Positions 43,401 through 53,173 are shown, counted from the first letter of the stretch. The stretch: 64,000 nt of DNA from Brumimicrobium sp. (GCA_023957385.1 JAMLGZ010000001.1:1226923-1290922); one strand, 5' to 3'. Translations and numbers: made by a program. Notes: generated from the letters alone by a model not told the origin.

Positions 43401-44177
43401 TTACATTAATCCACGAATAATTCCCTTATCGCTTTCTTTCACAAAATTAACTACCTGACGTGTGAGTTCTGTATCTGGTAAATCTGTTTCGATTTGTTTT
43501 AAAGCGGCAGAAATATTTGTGTTTTGCACAAAAAGAATGCGGTATATATCTTCGATATGTTTAATATCTTCATCTGAAAAATCTCTTCTTCTAAGCCCGA
43601 CAGCATTAACACCTGCATAACTAATAGGCTCTCTTGCTGCACGTACAAAAGGAGGAACGTTCTTTCTAATCAGAGTAGCTCCAGCAATGAAAGAATGTGC
43701 ACCAATTCGAATAAATTGTTGTGTACCAGCTTTTCCTTCAATAATTGCGTAATCTTCAATTGTAACATGTCCCGATAATCCAACATAATTAGCTAAGATT
43801 ACATGATTTCCAATTTCGCAATCATGGGCAACATGTACATACCCCATAATTAAACAATGGTCACCGATAGTCGTTTTCATTCTATCTGTGGTTCCTTTAT
43901 GTATGGTCACACATTCTCGAATAACAGTGTGGTTACCAATTTCTACAGTAGTTTTCTCTCCTTTATATTTTAAATCTTGCGGATCGGCACCAATAACTGA
44001 ACCTGGATAGATTTCACAATTATTTCCAATTGTTGTTCCCGAATATATTGTAACGTTTGGGCCAATTTTACATCCATCACCAATTACGACATCATCATAA
44101 ATGGTGGTGAACGATTCGATAACCACATTTTCTCCAATTTTTGCATGAGGAGATACTACTGCAAGATTACTTATCAT
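43401..44177 (-). CDS. lpxA: UDP-N-acetylglucosamine O-acyltransferase LpxA
   Basis: First step of lipid A: transfers a hydroxyacyl chain from ACP to UDP-GlcNAc. 258 aa with left-handed beta-helix hexapeptide repeats; diagnostic CVTIHKGTTDRMKTTIGDHCLIMGYVHVAHDCEIG carries the catalytic His (shown here only in part as GYVHVAHDCEIG). The C-terminal helical region follows (YAGVNAVGLRRRDFS). Its start overlaps the lpxC-fabZ stop by 4 bp. Confidence 0.96.
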   Translation of the reverse strand: MISNLAVVSPHAKIGENVVIESFTTIYDDVVIGDGCKIGPNVTIYSGTTIGNNCEIYPGSVIGADPQDLKYKGEKTTVEIGNHTVIRECVTIHKGTTDRMKTTIGDHCLIMGYVHVAHDCEIGNHVILANYVGLSGHVTIEDYAIIEGKAGTQQFIRIGAHSFIAGATLIRKNVPPFVRAAREPISYAGVNAVGLRRRDFSDEDIKHIEDIYRILFVQNTNISAALKQIETDLPDTELTRQVVNFVKESDKGIIRGLM

Positions 44178-45580
44178 TGTTCTACTTTATCTTTTATCAC
44201 CTGAGCTAACATCTCAGCTTCTACTACTAAATTTCCATTCACATATCCTTTTCCTGCCATGTTTACCAAACCACGTCGAATTGGGGAGATGAGTGTCAAT
44301 TCAAAAACAATGGTATCTCCTGGAATAACTTTTTGCTTAAACTTCACATTATCAATTTTCATGAAGTAAGTGGAATAAAGATGAGGTTCATCCACATTGT
44401 GCAAAGCAAAAATACCTCCACATTGAGCCATTGCTTCTACTTGCAATACTCCAGGGAAAATGGGATTATTTGGAAAATGCCCTGTGAATTGAGGCTCATT
44501 CATAGTGATGTTTTTGTATCCTACAATAGAGTCTTCTGTGATTTCAATGATTCTATCTACCAATAAGAAAGGGTAGCGGTGTGGCAACATATTTTCTATC
44601 TGATTGATATCGTAGATAGGCGTTTTCTCTAAGTCAAAATAGCGAGGTCCATTCTTTTGCTTCTTGATTTGCTCTTTTAAAACCTTTGCAAATCCAACGT
44701 TTCCTCTATGACCAGGTCGAGCAGCTAGAATATGTGCCTTAATAGGCTTGCCTACTAATGCTAAATCTCCAATGATATCAAGTAATTTGTGACGAGCAGG
44801 TTCATTCTGGAATTTCATTTGGTAATTATTTAGCGTACCAATTCCATTTAATTCCACTTTAAGTCCTTCTTTTCCAAGAATTTTAGCCAATTCGTCTAAT
44901 TCTTCTTGTTTGATATCTTCTCTTTCCACCAAAATAATGGCATTGTCAATGTCGCCTCCTTTGATGAGTCCCATTTTAGCTAATTGCTCTAACTCTCTTA
45001 AGAACACAAAAGTTTTACACGTAGATATCTCTTCTTTAAATTCGTTAATCTGATAAATAGTAGCATGTTGCGTACCTAAAGCAGGGGAACGATAATCAAC
45101 CATTACAGTTAATCGGTAACATGGATCTGGAACAGCTAGAAATTCTACACCGATTTCCGTATCTTCCCATTTAATGTTTTCAGTGAGTTCAAAATACTCT
45201 CTTTCAGCAGTTTGATCTTGGTATCCTACAGATTCAATAGCCTTAACAAACGGATACGAACTACCATCCATAATTGGAATCTCTTGTCCAGTTAGTTTAA
45301 TTAATGCGTTATCTACCTGCATTCCATATAATGCTGCTAGTAGATGCTCAGTAGTATAAACGCGAGCGCCATTTTGCTCTAAAGTTGTTCCCCTATCAGT
45401 TGCTACAACTAAATTAGCATCTGCATCAATGATAGGTTGACCTTCAACATCAATTCGTTGGAATTTGTATCCATGATTTTCAGGTGCAGGGCAAATTTCT
45501 ACTTCAACTTTTTCTCCTGTATGGAGTCCAACTCCAATTAATTTTACAGATTCTTTAAGTGTTCTTTGATATTCAATCAT
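44174..45580 (-). CDS. lpxC-fabZ: Bifunctional LpxC deacetylase / FabZ dehydratase
   Basis: Fusion typical of Bacteroidota. Residues 1-~300 are the zinc-dependent UDP-3-O-acyl-GlcNAc deacetylase: GVGLHTGEKV, YTTEHLLAALYGM (zinc His), MDGSSYPF and EPARHKLLDIIGDLAL. Residues ~320-468 are 3-hydroxyacyl-ACP dehydratase: LPHRYPFLLVDRI with the catalytic His, and GHFPNNPIFPGVLQVEAMAQ with the catalytic Glu. It links lipid A commitment to fatty acid elongation. Middle of lpxD-lpxC/fabZ-lpxA. Confidence 0.97.
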   Translation of the reverse strand: MIEYQRTLKESVKLIGVGLHTGEKVEVEICPAPENHGYKFQRIDVEGQPIIDADANLVVATDRGTTLEQNGARVYTTEHLLAALYGMQVDNALIKLTGQEIPIMDGSSYPFVKAIESVGYQDQTAEREYFELTENIKWEDTEIGVEFLAVPDPCYRLTVMVDYRSPALGTQHATIYQINEFKEEISTCKTFVFLRELEQLAKMGLIKGGDIDNAIILVEREDIKQEELDELAKILGKEGLKVELNGIGTLNNYQMKFQNEPARHKLLDIIGDLALVGKPIKAHILAARPGHRGNVGFAKVLKEQIKKQKNGPRYFDLEKTPIYDINQIENMLPHRYPFLLVDRIIEITEDSIVGYKNITMNEPQFTGHFPNNPIFPGVLQVEAMAQCGGIFALHNVDEPHLYSTYFMKIDNVKFKQKVIPGDTIVFELTLISPIRRGLVNMAGKGYVNGNLVVEAEMLAQVIKDKVEQ

Positions 45581-45598
45581 AATGATATAATCGATGTA

Positions 45599-46636
45599 CT
45601 ATTTATTATCTTTTAATTTATTTTCTATTTCTTGTAAACGCTGCATAATTTGTGGTAGCCTACGGAAACCAACGTAAGATTTCTTGAAATCATCAATAGG
45701 AATACCCGGAGAGCCCATTAATGTTTCACCAGAGCGTTTTACAGAGTTTGGAATTCCTGATTGAGCAACGACCATAGTGTTATCAGCAATCTTAATATGT
45801 CCACTGATACCTGCTTGACCTCCAACCAGTACGTGTTTTCCAACTTTTGCAGAACCAGCAACTCCAGCTTGTGCAGCGAAGGCTGAATTTTGACCTACTT
45901 CAACGTTATGTGCAATTTGTACGAGATTATCAATTTTAACTCCTCGTCTAAGAATGGTTGAACCTAGTGTAGCTCTGTCAATAGTTGCGTTCGCACCCAC
46001 GTCAACATGGTCTTCCAAAACGACATTTCCAATTTGTGGTACTTTCTGGAATTCTCCTTTTTCATCGGGAGCAAAGCCAAAACCATCTGCACCAATTACG
46101 GCACCAGCATGAATTAAACAATGATTTCCAACCACACAACCATGATAAATAGATACATTCGGATGAATTGTGGTATGCTCTCCAATCGTTACATTTTCTC
46201 CAATAAAAGTATTCGGATAAATAACAGCATTGTCGCCTATCACGCAATTCTCACTGATATATGTATGCGCACCGATATACACATCTTTCCCTACTTTTGC
46301 GCTTTCTGCAATGTAGCAGTTGGGTTCGATTTTCGGTTGTTTCTTATGCATCTGATTGTAAAACTCCAATAATTTAGCAAAGCAGCTATATGGATCTTGG
46401 ACCTTAATCAAGGTTAGTGTATCAGGTAATGCTTTTTCAGGTGTAAATTCGTTGGAGACAATAGCTATCGAAGCGTTCGTTGTATAAATATGAGGTTCAT
46501 ATTTCATATTTGCCAAGAAAGTAAGTGTTCTTGGTTGTCCTTCTTCGATTTTAGATAAACCAGAAACAGTTTCTTGGGCGTTCCCTACTATTTCTCCTCC
46601 TAAAATACCTGCTATTTGTTCTGCCGAAAATTCCAT
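45599..46636 (-). CDS. lpxD: UDP-3-O-(hydroxyacyl)glucosamine N-acyltransferase LpxD
   Basis: Third lipid A step, adding the second acyl chain. 345 aa: an N-terminal uridine-binding domain (about 1-100), a long run of hexapeptide repeats (about 100-290) with the catalytic His region [12 protein letters not shown], and a C-terminal helix. [11 protein letters not shown] is the family signature. A TATTTTTG box ends only 5 bp from the ATG on the minus strand (46641-46648), which would give a leaderless mRNA if used. Confidence 0.96.
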   Translation of the reverse strand: MEFSAEQIAGILGGEIVGNAQETVSGLSKIEEGQPRTLTFLANMKYEPHIYTTNASIAIVSNEFTPEKALPDTLTLIKVQDPYSCFAKLLEFYNQMHKKQPKIEPNCYIAESAKVGKDVYIGAHTYISENCVIGDNAVIYPNTFIGENVTIGEHTTIHPNVSIYHGCVVGNHCLIHAGAVIGADGFGFAPDEKGEFQKVPQIGNVVLEDHVDVGANATIDRATLGSTILRRGVKIDNLVQIAHNVEVGQNSAFAAQAGVAGSAKVGKHVLVGGQAGISGHIKIADNTMVVAQSGIPNSVKRSGETLMGSPGIPIDDFKKSYVGFRRLPQIMQRLQEIENKLKDNK

Positions 46637-46703
46637 TTTTCAAAAATATAAAAAGACTGCGTTTAAATCGTGTTGTTTTGGTTTATTTTTCCACAATTCT
46701 TGT

Positions 46704-47957
46704 TTAATTAGTGTTTTTATGTGTTGGATAGCATAAATAATACTTCTTCACCGGCTCCGAGAGTGCATGAATATTCAGGTTGTCAGCAGCTTGACTCACA
46801 TCTTTTATACTTCCATCTTTCATCAATAAATTGATATTTTCTTCCTCTTCATTGTATGCGTTGTTTCTCAAGGTGTCCGTATGCACAAAATAGCAAGCAT
46901 CTTCTTTACTTATGCTTAAAGTTTTGCTAGCTTGTTCTTTTTCATAAGCAATGCGTTCGTCTGAAAAAGCTTGGGTATCAATCTCAATTTTTAAAAGCTT
47001 TCGTTGTATTAATGCCTTAGCCAGAGTGGCTAATACTTTGTCTTCATGCGATTGCCAAACTTTGATAGCACCTACAACATCCGTATCGTCTAACAAAGCA
47101 AATTGATTTAATAAATTGGAATCATTCTCAAAGTCCTCGATTCCAAAGTCATTTTCAAGAAATAATAAGAAGGAGGGACTTGCAAAAAGTTGAGCTCCAG
47201 CCTTACATAATTCTTTTGCTCTTTGTAAGATAGAAATAAGCAGAACTTCTGACGACACAACAGTTTTGTGCATATACACTTGCCAATACATTAGTCGTCT
47301 TGCTACTAAGAATTTCTCAATTGAGTAGATACCCTTTTGCTCAACTACAAGTTGATTACCTCGAACGTCCAGCATAGCAATGATACGATCACTGCCAATT
47401 ATTCCTTCCGAAACACCTGTGTAGAAACTATCGCGATTGAGATAATCCATTCTATCCATGTCCAACTGACTTGAAACCAATTGATGCAAAAAGGGTTTAG
47501 GATACTTGTCTTCAAAAATTTGAATAGCCATATCAAGCTGACCTCCAAATTCTTTAGAAAGCCTTTTCATGAATAATAAAGAAATATCTTCATGGTTAAT
47601 ATTTTTGACAATATCATGCTCAAGCGTGTGACTAAAAGGTCCGTGACCAATATCATGTAGTAAAATAGCAATCAATACAGAAGTCTCTTCTTCATCTGTA
47701 ATTTCAACACCTTTATATCGCAGAGTTTGAATAGCTTTCATCATCAGATGTGTGGCTCCAATAGCGTGATGAAAGCGTGTATGTAGAGCGCCAGGGTAAA
47801 CAACATGAGACATCCCTAATTGCTTAATTCTTCGTAAACGTTGAAAATAAGGATGTTCAATTAAATCAAAAATAATATCTTTCGGCAGGGAAATAAAACC
47901 ATAGACAGGATCGTTTATGATTTTCTTTTTGTTATTTATGTTGAGATTTGGTCGCAA
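46704..47957 (-). CDS. HD-domain phosphohydrolase (dGTPase-like)
   Basis: Cytosolic HD hydrolase of 417 aa. N-terminal NDPVYGFISLP, YFQRLRRIKQLGMSHVVYPGALHTRFHHAIG, and ILLHDIGHGPFSHTLEH hold the His/Asp metal ligands (given here in pieces); SSQLDMDRMDYLNRDSFYTGV gives the fourth Asp. Similar to bacterial dNTPase-like YdhJ proteins. It lies just upstream of lpxD in the same direction, 67 bp apart, so may be co-transcribed. Divergent from porX. Confidence 0.87.
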   Translation of the reverse strand: MRPNLNINNKKKIINDPVYGFISLPKDIIFDLIEHPYFQRLRRIKQLGMSHVVYPGALHTRFHHAIGATHLMMKAIQTLRYKGVEITDEEETSVLIAILLHDIGHGPFSHTLEHDIVKNINHEDISLLFMKRLSKEFGGQLDMAIQIFEDKYPKPFLHQLVSSQLDMDRMDYLNRDSFYTGVSEGIIGSDRIIAMLDVRGNQLVVEQKGIYSIEKFLVARRLMYWQVYMHKTVVSSEVLLISILQRAKELCKAGAQLFASPSFLLFLENDFGIEDFENDSNLLNQFALLDDTDVVGAIKVWQSHEDKVLATLAKALIQRKLLKIEIDTQAFSDERIAYEKEQASKTLSISKEDACYFVHTDTLRNNAYNEEEENINLLMKDGSIKDVSQAADNLNIHALSEPVKKYYLCYPTHKNTN

Positions 47958-48002
47958 TTCGTTATCTTTATGAATTGTGTAAAAGTATAAAAAAATAGAT
48001 TA

Positions 48003-49547
48003 ATGCAAGCAAAAATTCTTTGGGCAGACGACGAAATTGACTTATTAAAACCACATATTCTTTTTTTGAATGAAAAAGGGTATGATGTGGAGATAGTTGT
48101 AAGCGGTAGTGAGGCAATTGAGAAATGTGAGGAAAACTCCTATGATGTGGTATTTTTAGACGAAAATATGCCTGGTATTTCGGGATTGGATGCCTTGGAA
48201 AAAATCAAAGAAATTTCTCCTTTAACTCCGATTGTGATGATTACAAAAAGTGAAGAAGAGAGTATCATGGAGGAAGCAATTGGTGGAAAAATTGCGGACT
48301 ATTTAATAAAACCGGTAAATCCCAATCAAATTTTGTTGAGTTTAAAGAAAATTCTCGAGCAAAGTAAATTGATTTCGGATAAGGTCACTTCACGCTATCA
48401 GATGGAATTTTCTAAGATAGGGATGGAACTGAATGGACGCTTAGATGCTGAAGAATGGGCTTCTCTCTACAAACGATTGGTTAATTGGGACATTGAATTC
48501 TCTAAAGCGGAAGAGCAGGGGATGAGGGAGGTGTTCAATATGCAATTAAAAGATGCAAATAATTTATTTTCTCGCTTTATAACAGATAATTATAGCGATT
48601 GGTTAGATGGAGATGATAGCAGACCTCAAATGTTACACACTTTGTTTAAGGATAGGGTTTTCCCTCATTTAAAAGAGCAAGTATATTTATTGGTAATTGA
48701 TAATTTACGTTTTGATCAATATCAAATGTTAAAACCCTTATTGGCTAAGTATTTTGTGACTGAACAAGAAGATGTGGTTTATTCCATTTTGCCTACTGCT
48801 ACTCAATATGCTCGAAATGCTTTTTTCGCTGGACTGATGCCTAGTGAAATTCAAAAAAAATATCCCAATTTATGGGTTGGAGAGCTAGATGAAGAAGGAA
48901 AGAATAATTTTGAACCTGATTTATTAGAGCATCAATTAAAGCGTTTGGGTAAGAATATTAAAATGGCTTATCGCAAAATCACGAATTTAGAAGCAGGTAA
49001 GCGCTTGTTGGCTAATCTTAGTCAGCTGAAAAATAATGATTTGAATGTAATAGTATATAATTTTGTAGATATGCTATCGCATGCTCGTACAGATATGAAG
49101 ATGATTCGTGAATTAGCAGATGATGAAGCGGCTTATCGTTCTTTGACTGTGAGTTGGTACGAACATTCGCCCTTACAAGATATTCTTAAAGAAATTGCAC
49201 AATCTGGTGCTAAACTGATTATTACAACTGACCATGGAACGGTTAAGGTAAATAATACCGTTAAGATAGTTGGTCCCAAGGAAACAAATACTAATTTACG
49301 CTATAAAGTGGGTAAGAACCTGAATTATGATGCGAAAAGTGTCTTTGAGGTACGCAAGCCAGAAGATATATTCTTACCAAAGGATAGCGGTGCAGATTGT
49401 TTTGTATTCTGTAAAAACAACGATTTCTTTGTATATCCGAATAACCTAAACCATTATTCTAAATATTATATGGATACGTTCCAACACGGTGGAATTTCTC
49501 TGGAAGAGATGTTGATTCCTTATGTGGAGCTTAGAGGGAAGAAGTGA
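48003..49547 (+). CDS. porX: PorX: response regulator with PglZ domain, T9SS regulator
   Basis: Regulator of the type IX secretion system. Residues 1-120 are a CheY-like receiver with phospho-acceptor Asp53 in FLDENMPG and acidic ADDE at 8-11; residues about 200-514 are a PglZ (alkaline-phosphatase-fold) domain with LLVIDNLRFDQYQ, ATQYARNAFFAGLMP and IITTDHGTVKVN metal-site motifs. 514 aa is normal. In well-studied species it pairs with PorY and an ECF sigma factor SigP; a candidate sigma gene occurs at 20151 but no link is shown. Confidence 0.93.
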   Translation: MQAKILWADDEIDLLKPHILFLNEKGYDVEIVVSGSEAIEKCEENSYDVVFLDENMPGISGLDALEKIKEISPLTPIVMITKSEEESIMEEAIGGKIADYLIKPVNPNQILLSLKKILEQSKLISDKVTSRYQMEFSKIGMELNGRLDAEEWASLYKRLVNWDIEFSKAEEQGMREVFNMQLKDANNLFSRFITDNYSDWLDGDDSRPQMLHTLFKDRVFPHLKEQVYLLVIDNLRFDQYQMLKPLLAKYFVTEQEDVVYSILPTATQYARNAFFAGLMPSEIQKKYPNLWVGELDEEGKNNFEPDLLEHQLKRLGKNIKMAYRKITNLEAGKRLLANLSQLKNNDLNVIVYNFVDMLSHARTDMKMIRELADDEAAYRSLTVSWYEHSPLQDILKEIAQSGAKLIITTDHGTVKVNNTVKIVGPKETNTNLRYKVGKNLNYDAKSVFEVRKPEDIFLPKDSGADCFVFCKNNDFFVYPNNLNHYSKYYMDTFQHGGISLEEMLIPYVELRGKK

Positions 49548-49556
49548 TTTAATCAT

Positions 49557-49582
49557 TTAACCGCAAAAGTCGCTAAGTATAG
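49557..49582 (+). repeat. CGCAAA-type short repeat, left copy
   Basis: TTAACCGCAAAAGTCGCTAAG, a variant of the AACCGCAAAGG unit seen in opposite orientation at 50581-50618. The two flank the T9SS cargo gene. Confidence 0.5.
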
Positions 49583-49597
49583 AGACTACATCCCTTT

Positions 49598-50461
49598 TCA
49601 TTGCTTGATAATTTTATAATTATACAGTTGGTTGTTTAGAGTAAAAGAAATAAAATAAACACCAGGATTACAATTAATTAGATTAATTGAGTTTCCTTTT
49701 TGTTCAAATTCAATTTTGCTTCCTTTTATATCTCTAATTTGTATTTTAGAGGGGGAAATATCTTCTGGTAAATTAAAAGAATTTTGAAAAGGGTTGGGAT
49801 AAATGACAATCTCTTTTAACTTTTTTTCATTTTCTGTTGATAATGTTAATGCCGTACTGTCTGCAAAATTAAACCACATTGTATAGATTGTATCGTTGTT
49901 ATTCGTTATATAATAATCAACAAGCGTGTTATTTAGATTATAAACAAACAACTCATTATATAGAAGCATCTTGTTTTGTTTCCAAAAATAAATAGGTTGC
50001 ATTCCTTCATCCCACCACCATAGTCCATATTGCCATGCTGTCATCCAAGTTCCAGCAAATTGTAGTGTGTCACCTAGCCCATGAAAAAGCGTTGAATCCC
50101 AACTTATTGTTACGGGCCAATTTTTTGCTTTTATATCAAAAGTAATGTAGTTATTTCCTACTTCCTCCTTATTAACAATCTGTTTTTTTGATTGCACGAT
50201 TGCAGTGTCTGCAAAAGGGTATCCTTCCCAATATACGTTAGAGGCGCGCACTTCAAAAATACTGTCCCACGGTTTGTTGATAATATTAATTTCGCCAAAA
50301 TCACTATCAATAAGATTTGTTGCAAGAGGAGAATGCCCAAGTGTCACAGTATCCTTATTCCCTGCCGCATCTTCAAAATACAGCTGAAATTCAAATTCAG
50401 GGATTTGAGAGAAACCATTTGCTCCTACCAACATAAACAATAAAAAATATACGTGTTTCAT
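49598..50461 (-). CDS. Secreted protein with T9SS type A C-terminal sorting domain
   Basis: Signal peptide MKHVYFLLFMLVGANGFSQ supports the ATG at 50461 (50470 is also possible; the 50575 ATG would bury the signal). The last 75 residues are a T9SS CTD: IVIYPNPFQNSFNLPEDI, then IRDIKGSKI and the terminal PGVYFISF with YKIIKQ. The 200-residue middle is beta-rich, Trp-rich (e.g. WMTAWQYGLWWWDEG) and of unknown function. It lies between porX and tsaE, flanked by inverted short repeats. Confidence 0.85.
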   Translation of the reverse strand: MKHVYFLLFMLVGANGFSQIPEFEFQLYFEDAAGNKDTVTLGHSPLATNLIDSDFGEINIINKPWDSIFEVRASNVYWEGYPFADTAIVQSKKQIVNKEEVGNNYITFDIKAKNWPVTISWDSTLFHGLGDTLQFAGTWMTAWQYGLWWWDEGMQPIYFWKQNKMLLYNELFVYNLNNTLVDYYITNNNDTIYTMWFNFADSTALTLSTENEKKLKEIVIYPNPFQNSFNLPEDISPSKIQIRDIKGSKIEFEQKGNSINLINCNPGVYFISFTLNNQLYNYKIIKQ

Positions 50462-50580
50462 AACAGTCATTTTTAAGGTTATCTCTTGTAAATTTACTAC
50501 AATATATCCAAATAAAGGAATATATTTCTGGGTCTTGGGTATAAATTGGCTAATATTTAACGGCATATAACACAAAACTA

Positions 50581-50618
50581 TGCGACCTTTGCGTTAACCT
50601 TCGCGGCCTTTGCGGTTA
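50581..50618 (-). repeat. CGCAAAGG-type short repeat, right copy
   Basis: On the minus strand TAACCGCAAAGG, CCGCGAAGG, TTAACGCAAAGG and TCGC follow each other, a decayed tandem of an approximately 10-bp unit. The inverse orientation matches the left copy at 49557. Confidence 0.6.
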
Positions 50619-50713
50619 TTATATAAATTAACATCATTTATCTGATATTGAAAATAAGTATCAATTTTTTTCCTTATCTTTCCTTTCCGATTTAATTGGA
50701 CTAAAAAAATCGT

Positions 50714-51130
50714 ATGACATTTACAGCTTATTCAGAAAAAGATCTCAAAGCAATTAGTGTAGAGTTGTTAGAATATATTCAACCTCACAAGATTTTGGCA
50801 TTTTATGGAGAAATGGGAGTTGGAAAGACTACTTTCATTTCATATCTTGCTAAAACAATGGGAGTGGAAGAACAAGTGAGCTCGCCAACTTATGGTTATG
50901 TAAATGAATATGTCAGTAAAGACTTTGGAAAAATCTATCATTTTGATTTGTATAGAATTAATAGTGAAGAAGAAGCCTATAATATAGGTATCGAAGAGTA
51001 TATCTACGATGAGAATTACGTATTTTTAGAATGGGCGGAAAATATTGAAAACCTTTTACCTGAAGATTACGTAAGAGTTGAAATTAGTAAGAATCAAAAT
51101 GGAGACAGAATTATAGAGGTAACACTATGA
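50714..51130 (+). CDS. tsaE: tRNA threonylcarbamoyladenosine ATPase TsaE
   Basis: ATPase subunit of the t6A37 tRNA-modifying complex. Walker A is GEMGVGKTTF at about residues 36-45; SSPTYGYVNEY, IYHFDLYRI and FLEWAENIENLLPED are family marks. 138 aa is normal. Its stop overlaps the start of ald by 4 bp (ATGA), so the two are coupled. Confidence 0.94.
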   Translation: MTFTAYSEKDLKAISVELLEYIQPHKILAFYGEMGVGKTTFISYLAKTMGVEEQVSSPTYGYVNEYVSKDFGKIYHFDLYRINSEEEAYNIGIEEYIYDENYVFLEWAENIENLLPEDYVRVEISKNQNGDRIIEVTL

Positions 51131-52347
51131 AAACAGACCCAGAAATTATAAAGAGCCTACTGAAAGAAGGAAAGTTAATTCCACAAGAGGAAATGTTGGA
51201 ACTTTCTCGTAGAAAGAATAGCCTTAAAATTGGAATACCAAAGGAAACTTCATTTCAAGAACGAAGAGTAGCACTCGTTCCAGAAGCTGTTTCTATGCTA
51301 GTTGCTAATGGTCATGAAATTATTGTAGAAACGAAAGCAGGTGAGGATGCTAATTTCTCTGATAGAGAATATTCAGAAGCTGGAGCTCAGATTGTCTATA
51401 ATAAAAAGGATGTCTTTCAATGCGACATTGTTTTTAAAGTCTCTCCTCCAGTTGAAGAGGAAGTGGAGATGATGGGAACGGGTCAAACATTAATTTCTGC
51501 GCTTCAGATTAATATGCAACCCAAAAAAGTTTTACAGCGACTTATGCAAAAGAAGGTTACTGCTATAGCTTGGGACTATATGCGGGACAGTGAAGGGCAT
51601 TTTCCTGTTGTTCGCGCCATGGGTGAAATTGCAGGAAATACATCCATTCTGATTGCGGCCGAATTATTAAATTCCTTTAAAAATGGTAAAGGAGTTATGT
51701 TGGGAGGAATTGCTGGAGTACAACCTACCGAAGTAGTCATCTTAGGAGCAGGAACAGTTGCTGAATATGCTACTCGTTCCTCCATTGCTTTAGGCTGTTC
51801 GGTGAAAGTGTTTGATAACTCTCTAAGCAAGTTGCGTAGGCTACAAAATTCTGTAGGACAACGTGTGTACACTTCAATTATCCAGCCTAAAGTATTGAGT
51901 AAAGCTCTGATGCGAGCAGATGTTGTTATCGGAGCTATTCGTTCATCTTATGGTAGAACCCCCACAGTAGTTACTGAAGAAATGGTAAATAATATGAAAA
52001 AAGGAGCTATTGTTATTGATGTGAGCATAGATCAAGGAGGATGTTTTGAGACTTCCGAAACGACCAATCATAATAATCCAACATTTGAAAAATATGGGGT
52101 AATACATTATTGTGTACCTAATATAGCATCACGTGTTTCACATACAGCTTCTTTTGCTATTTCTAATGTATTTGCTCCTGTTCTTCGTAAAATGGGAGAA
52201 CGAGGTGGAGATATTGCACTCATTAAAGGAGATTACGGGTTTAGAAGCGGAGTATATATGTATAAAGGAACACTTACAAGTGAGGTCTTAGGTAAAATAT
52301 TTAAATTGGATTATAAAGAAATTGAATTACTCATTATGGGTATGTGA
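51127..52347 (+). CDS. ald: Alanine dehydrogenase
   Basis: NAD-dependent interconversion of alanine and pyruvate. GIPKETSFQERRVALVPEAV opens the catalytic domain, with substrate Lys in the family's VKVSPP-like FKVSPPVEEE; VVILGAGTVAEYATR is the nucleotide-binding loop. A 35-residue N-terminal extension precedes the usual start, common in Bacteroidota homologues. 406 aa. Last conserved gene before the RHS array. Confidence 0.92.
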   Translation: MKTDPEIIKSLLKEGKLIPQEEMLELSRRKNSLKIGIPKETSFQERRVALVPEAVSMLVANGHEIIVETKAGEDANFSDREYSEAGAQIVYNKKDVFQCDIVFKVSPPVEEEVEMMGTGQTLISALQINMQPKKVLQRLMQKKVTAIAWDYMRDSEGHFPVVRAMGEIAGNTSILIAAELLNSFKNGKGVMLGGIAGVQPTEVVILGAGTVAEYATRSSIALGCSVKVFDNSLSKLRRLQNSVGQRVYTSIIQPKVLSKALMRADVVIGAIRSSYGRTPTVVTEEMVNNMKKGAIVIDVSIDQGGCFETSETTNHNNPTFEKYGVIHYCVPNIASRVSHTASFAISNVFAPVLRKMGERGGDIALIKGDYGFRSGVYMYKGTLTSEVLGKIFKLDYKEIELLIMGM

Positions 52348-52433
52348 TGTAGCCCTGTTGTGTTTACATCTTGAAAAGCCAGCTACTCATAAAGATAACA
52401 TTAACAGTCATATTCATATATATACCGTTTTAG

Positions 52434-52701
52434 ACAAAGTACAGAAAAGCGTTGGTTAACGCTGTGTCAGGGAAAAAAATTGATAGAACTTATGATAACT
52501 GGTTTACTCAGAATGTAGAAATAGATGCAAGCAAACATTATGAGTTTGGTACTGGTGTTCATTCTTTTGATTACGAACATCCAGAGTTGATAGACGAACA
52601 AACCAAGGGGGTATGAAAAAAAAGACAACGTAAATTTTCACAATAAAGCTTTAAAAAATAAAGGGCCTGTAGAGAGAACAGGAGGAGATCATGATAATTA
52701 A
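52434..52701 (+). pseudogene. RHS cassette 1: decayed C-terminal tip
   Basis: No long frame is intact, but two frames join into one plausible tail: ALVNAVSGKKIDRTYD ... DYEHPELIDEQTKG in one frame (52434-52613) and GYEKKDNVNFHNKALKNKG ... RTGGDHDN in the next (52609-52701), broken by a shift in a G run near 52607-52611. It ends overlapping the ATG of the exported protein at 52691, as the other tips do with their partner genes. Upstream, 52348-52433 holds further short coding-like pieces. No RHS core remains. Assignment as a toxin tip is inference from arrangement. Confidence 0.5.
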
Positions 52702-53173
52702 GAATATAATCCATTTATTAATTTGTACTGTCGTCTTTTTCGTATTTGTTTTTAAGGCAAACGCACAGGATAAAATTATTCTTACTGATGTCAAATCTAA
52801 ACGTTGTTATATATATTTTTCTTTACAAAATATTGGCTGTAATAATTTTGAATTTGATCCAGTTTTTTCCTATATAAAAGATAAATTTTCCCCTCATTAC
52901 TACTTTTATATAAAAGACACTTTAATAATTAATTTAGAGAATAGAAAAAACGAAATACAATCTGATAGTAATGTTAACGCTAAGATTATTATTGATGGAG
53001 AAAGGAGAAATACAAATTTCATTCTAAAGCCTTATGAAAAGCTATATTTTAAAGTACAGAAAAACAAAAACAATAAAATCAAATTTATTAAAATATTATT
53101 GTCCAATTCTGAGACTTTGTATTTCCTAATAGATCGTAAGGAGCACCGCTACTTCCGAGACCCAAGCGAATAA
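52691..53173 (+). CDS. Exported small protein, candidate immunity protein of cassette 1
   Basis: Function not recognised. 160 aa with a clear signal peptide (IIHLLICTVVFFVFVFKANAQ). The body is beta-rich and lysine-rich. It begins within the last codons of the decayed tip, as the partners of cassettes 2, 4 and 5 do. Its last 15 codons run into a boundary motif (CCGCTACTTCCGAGA, 53146-53160), so the C-terminus may be a read-through of junction DNA and not original. Confidence 0.6.
   Translation: MIIKNIIHLLICTVVFFVFVFKANAQDKIILTDVKSKRCYIYFSLQNIGCNNFEFDPVFSYIKDKFSPHYYFYIKDTLIINLENRKNEIQSDSNVNAKIIIDGERRNTNFILKPYEKLYFKVQKNKNNKIKFIKILLSNSETLYFLIDRKEHRYFRDPSE
53146..53160 (+). repeat. Cassette-boundary motif, copy 1
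   Basis: CCGCTACTTCCGAGA. An identical 15-mer is at 60910-60924 and an 11/15 match at 63559-63573; each comes just after or at the end of a candidate immunity gene. Confidence 0.6.
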
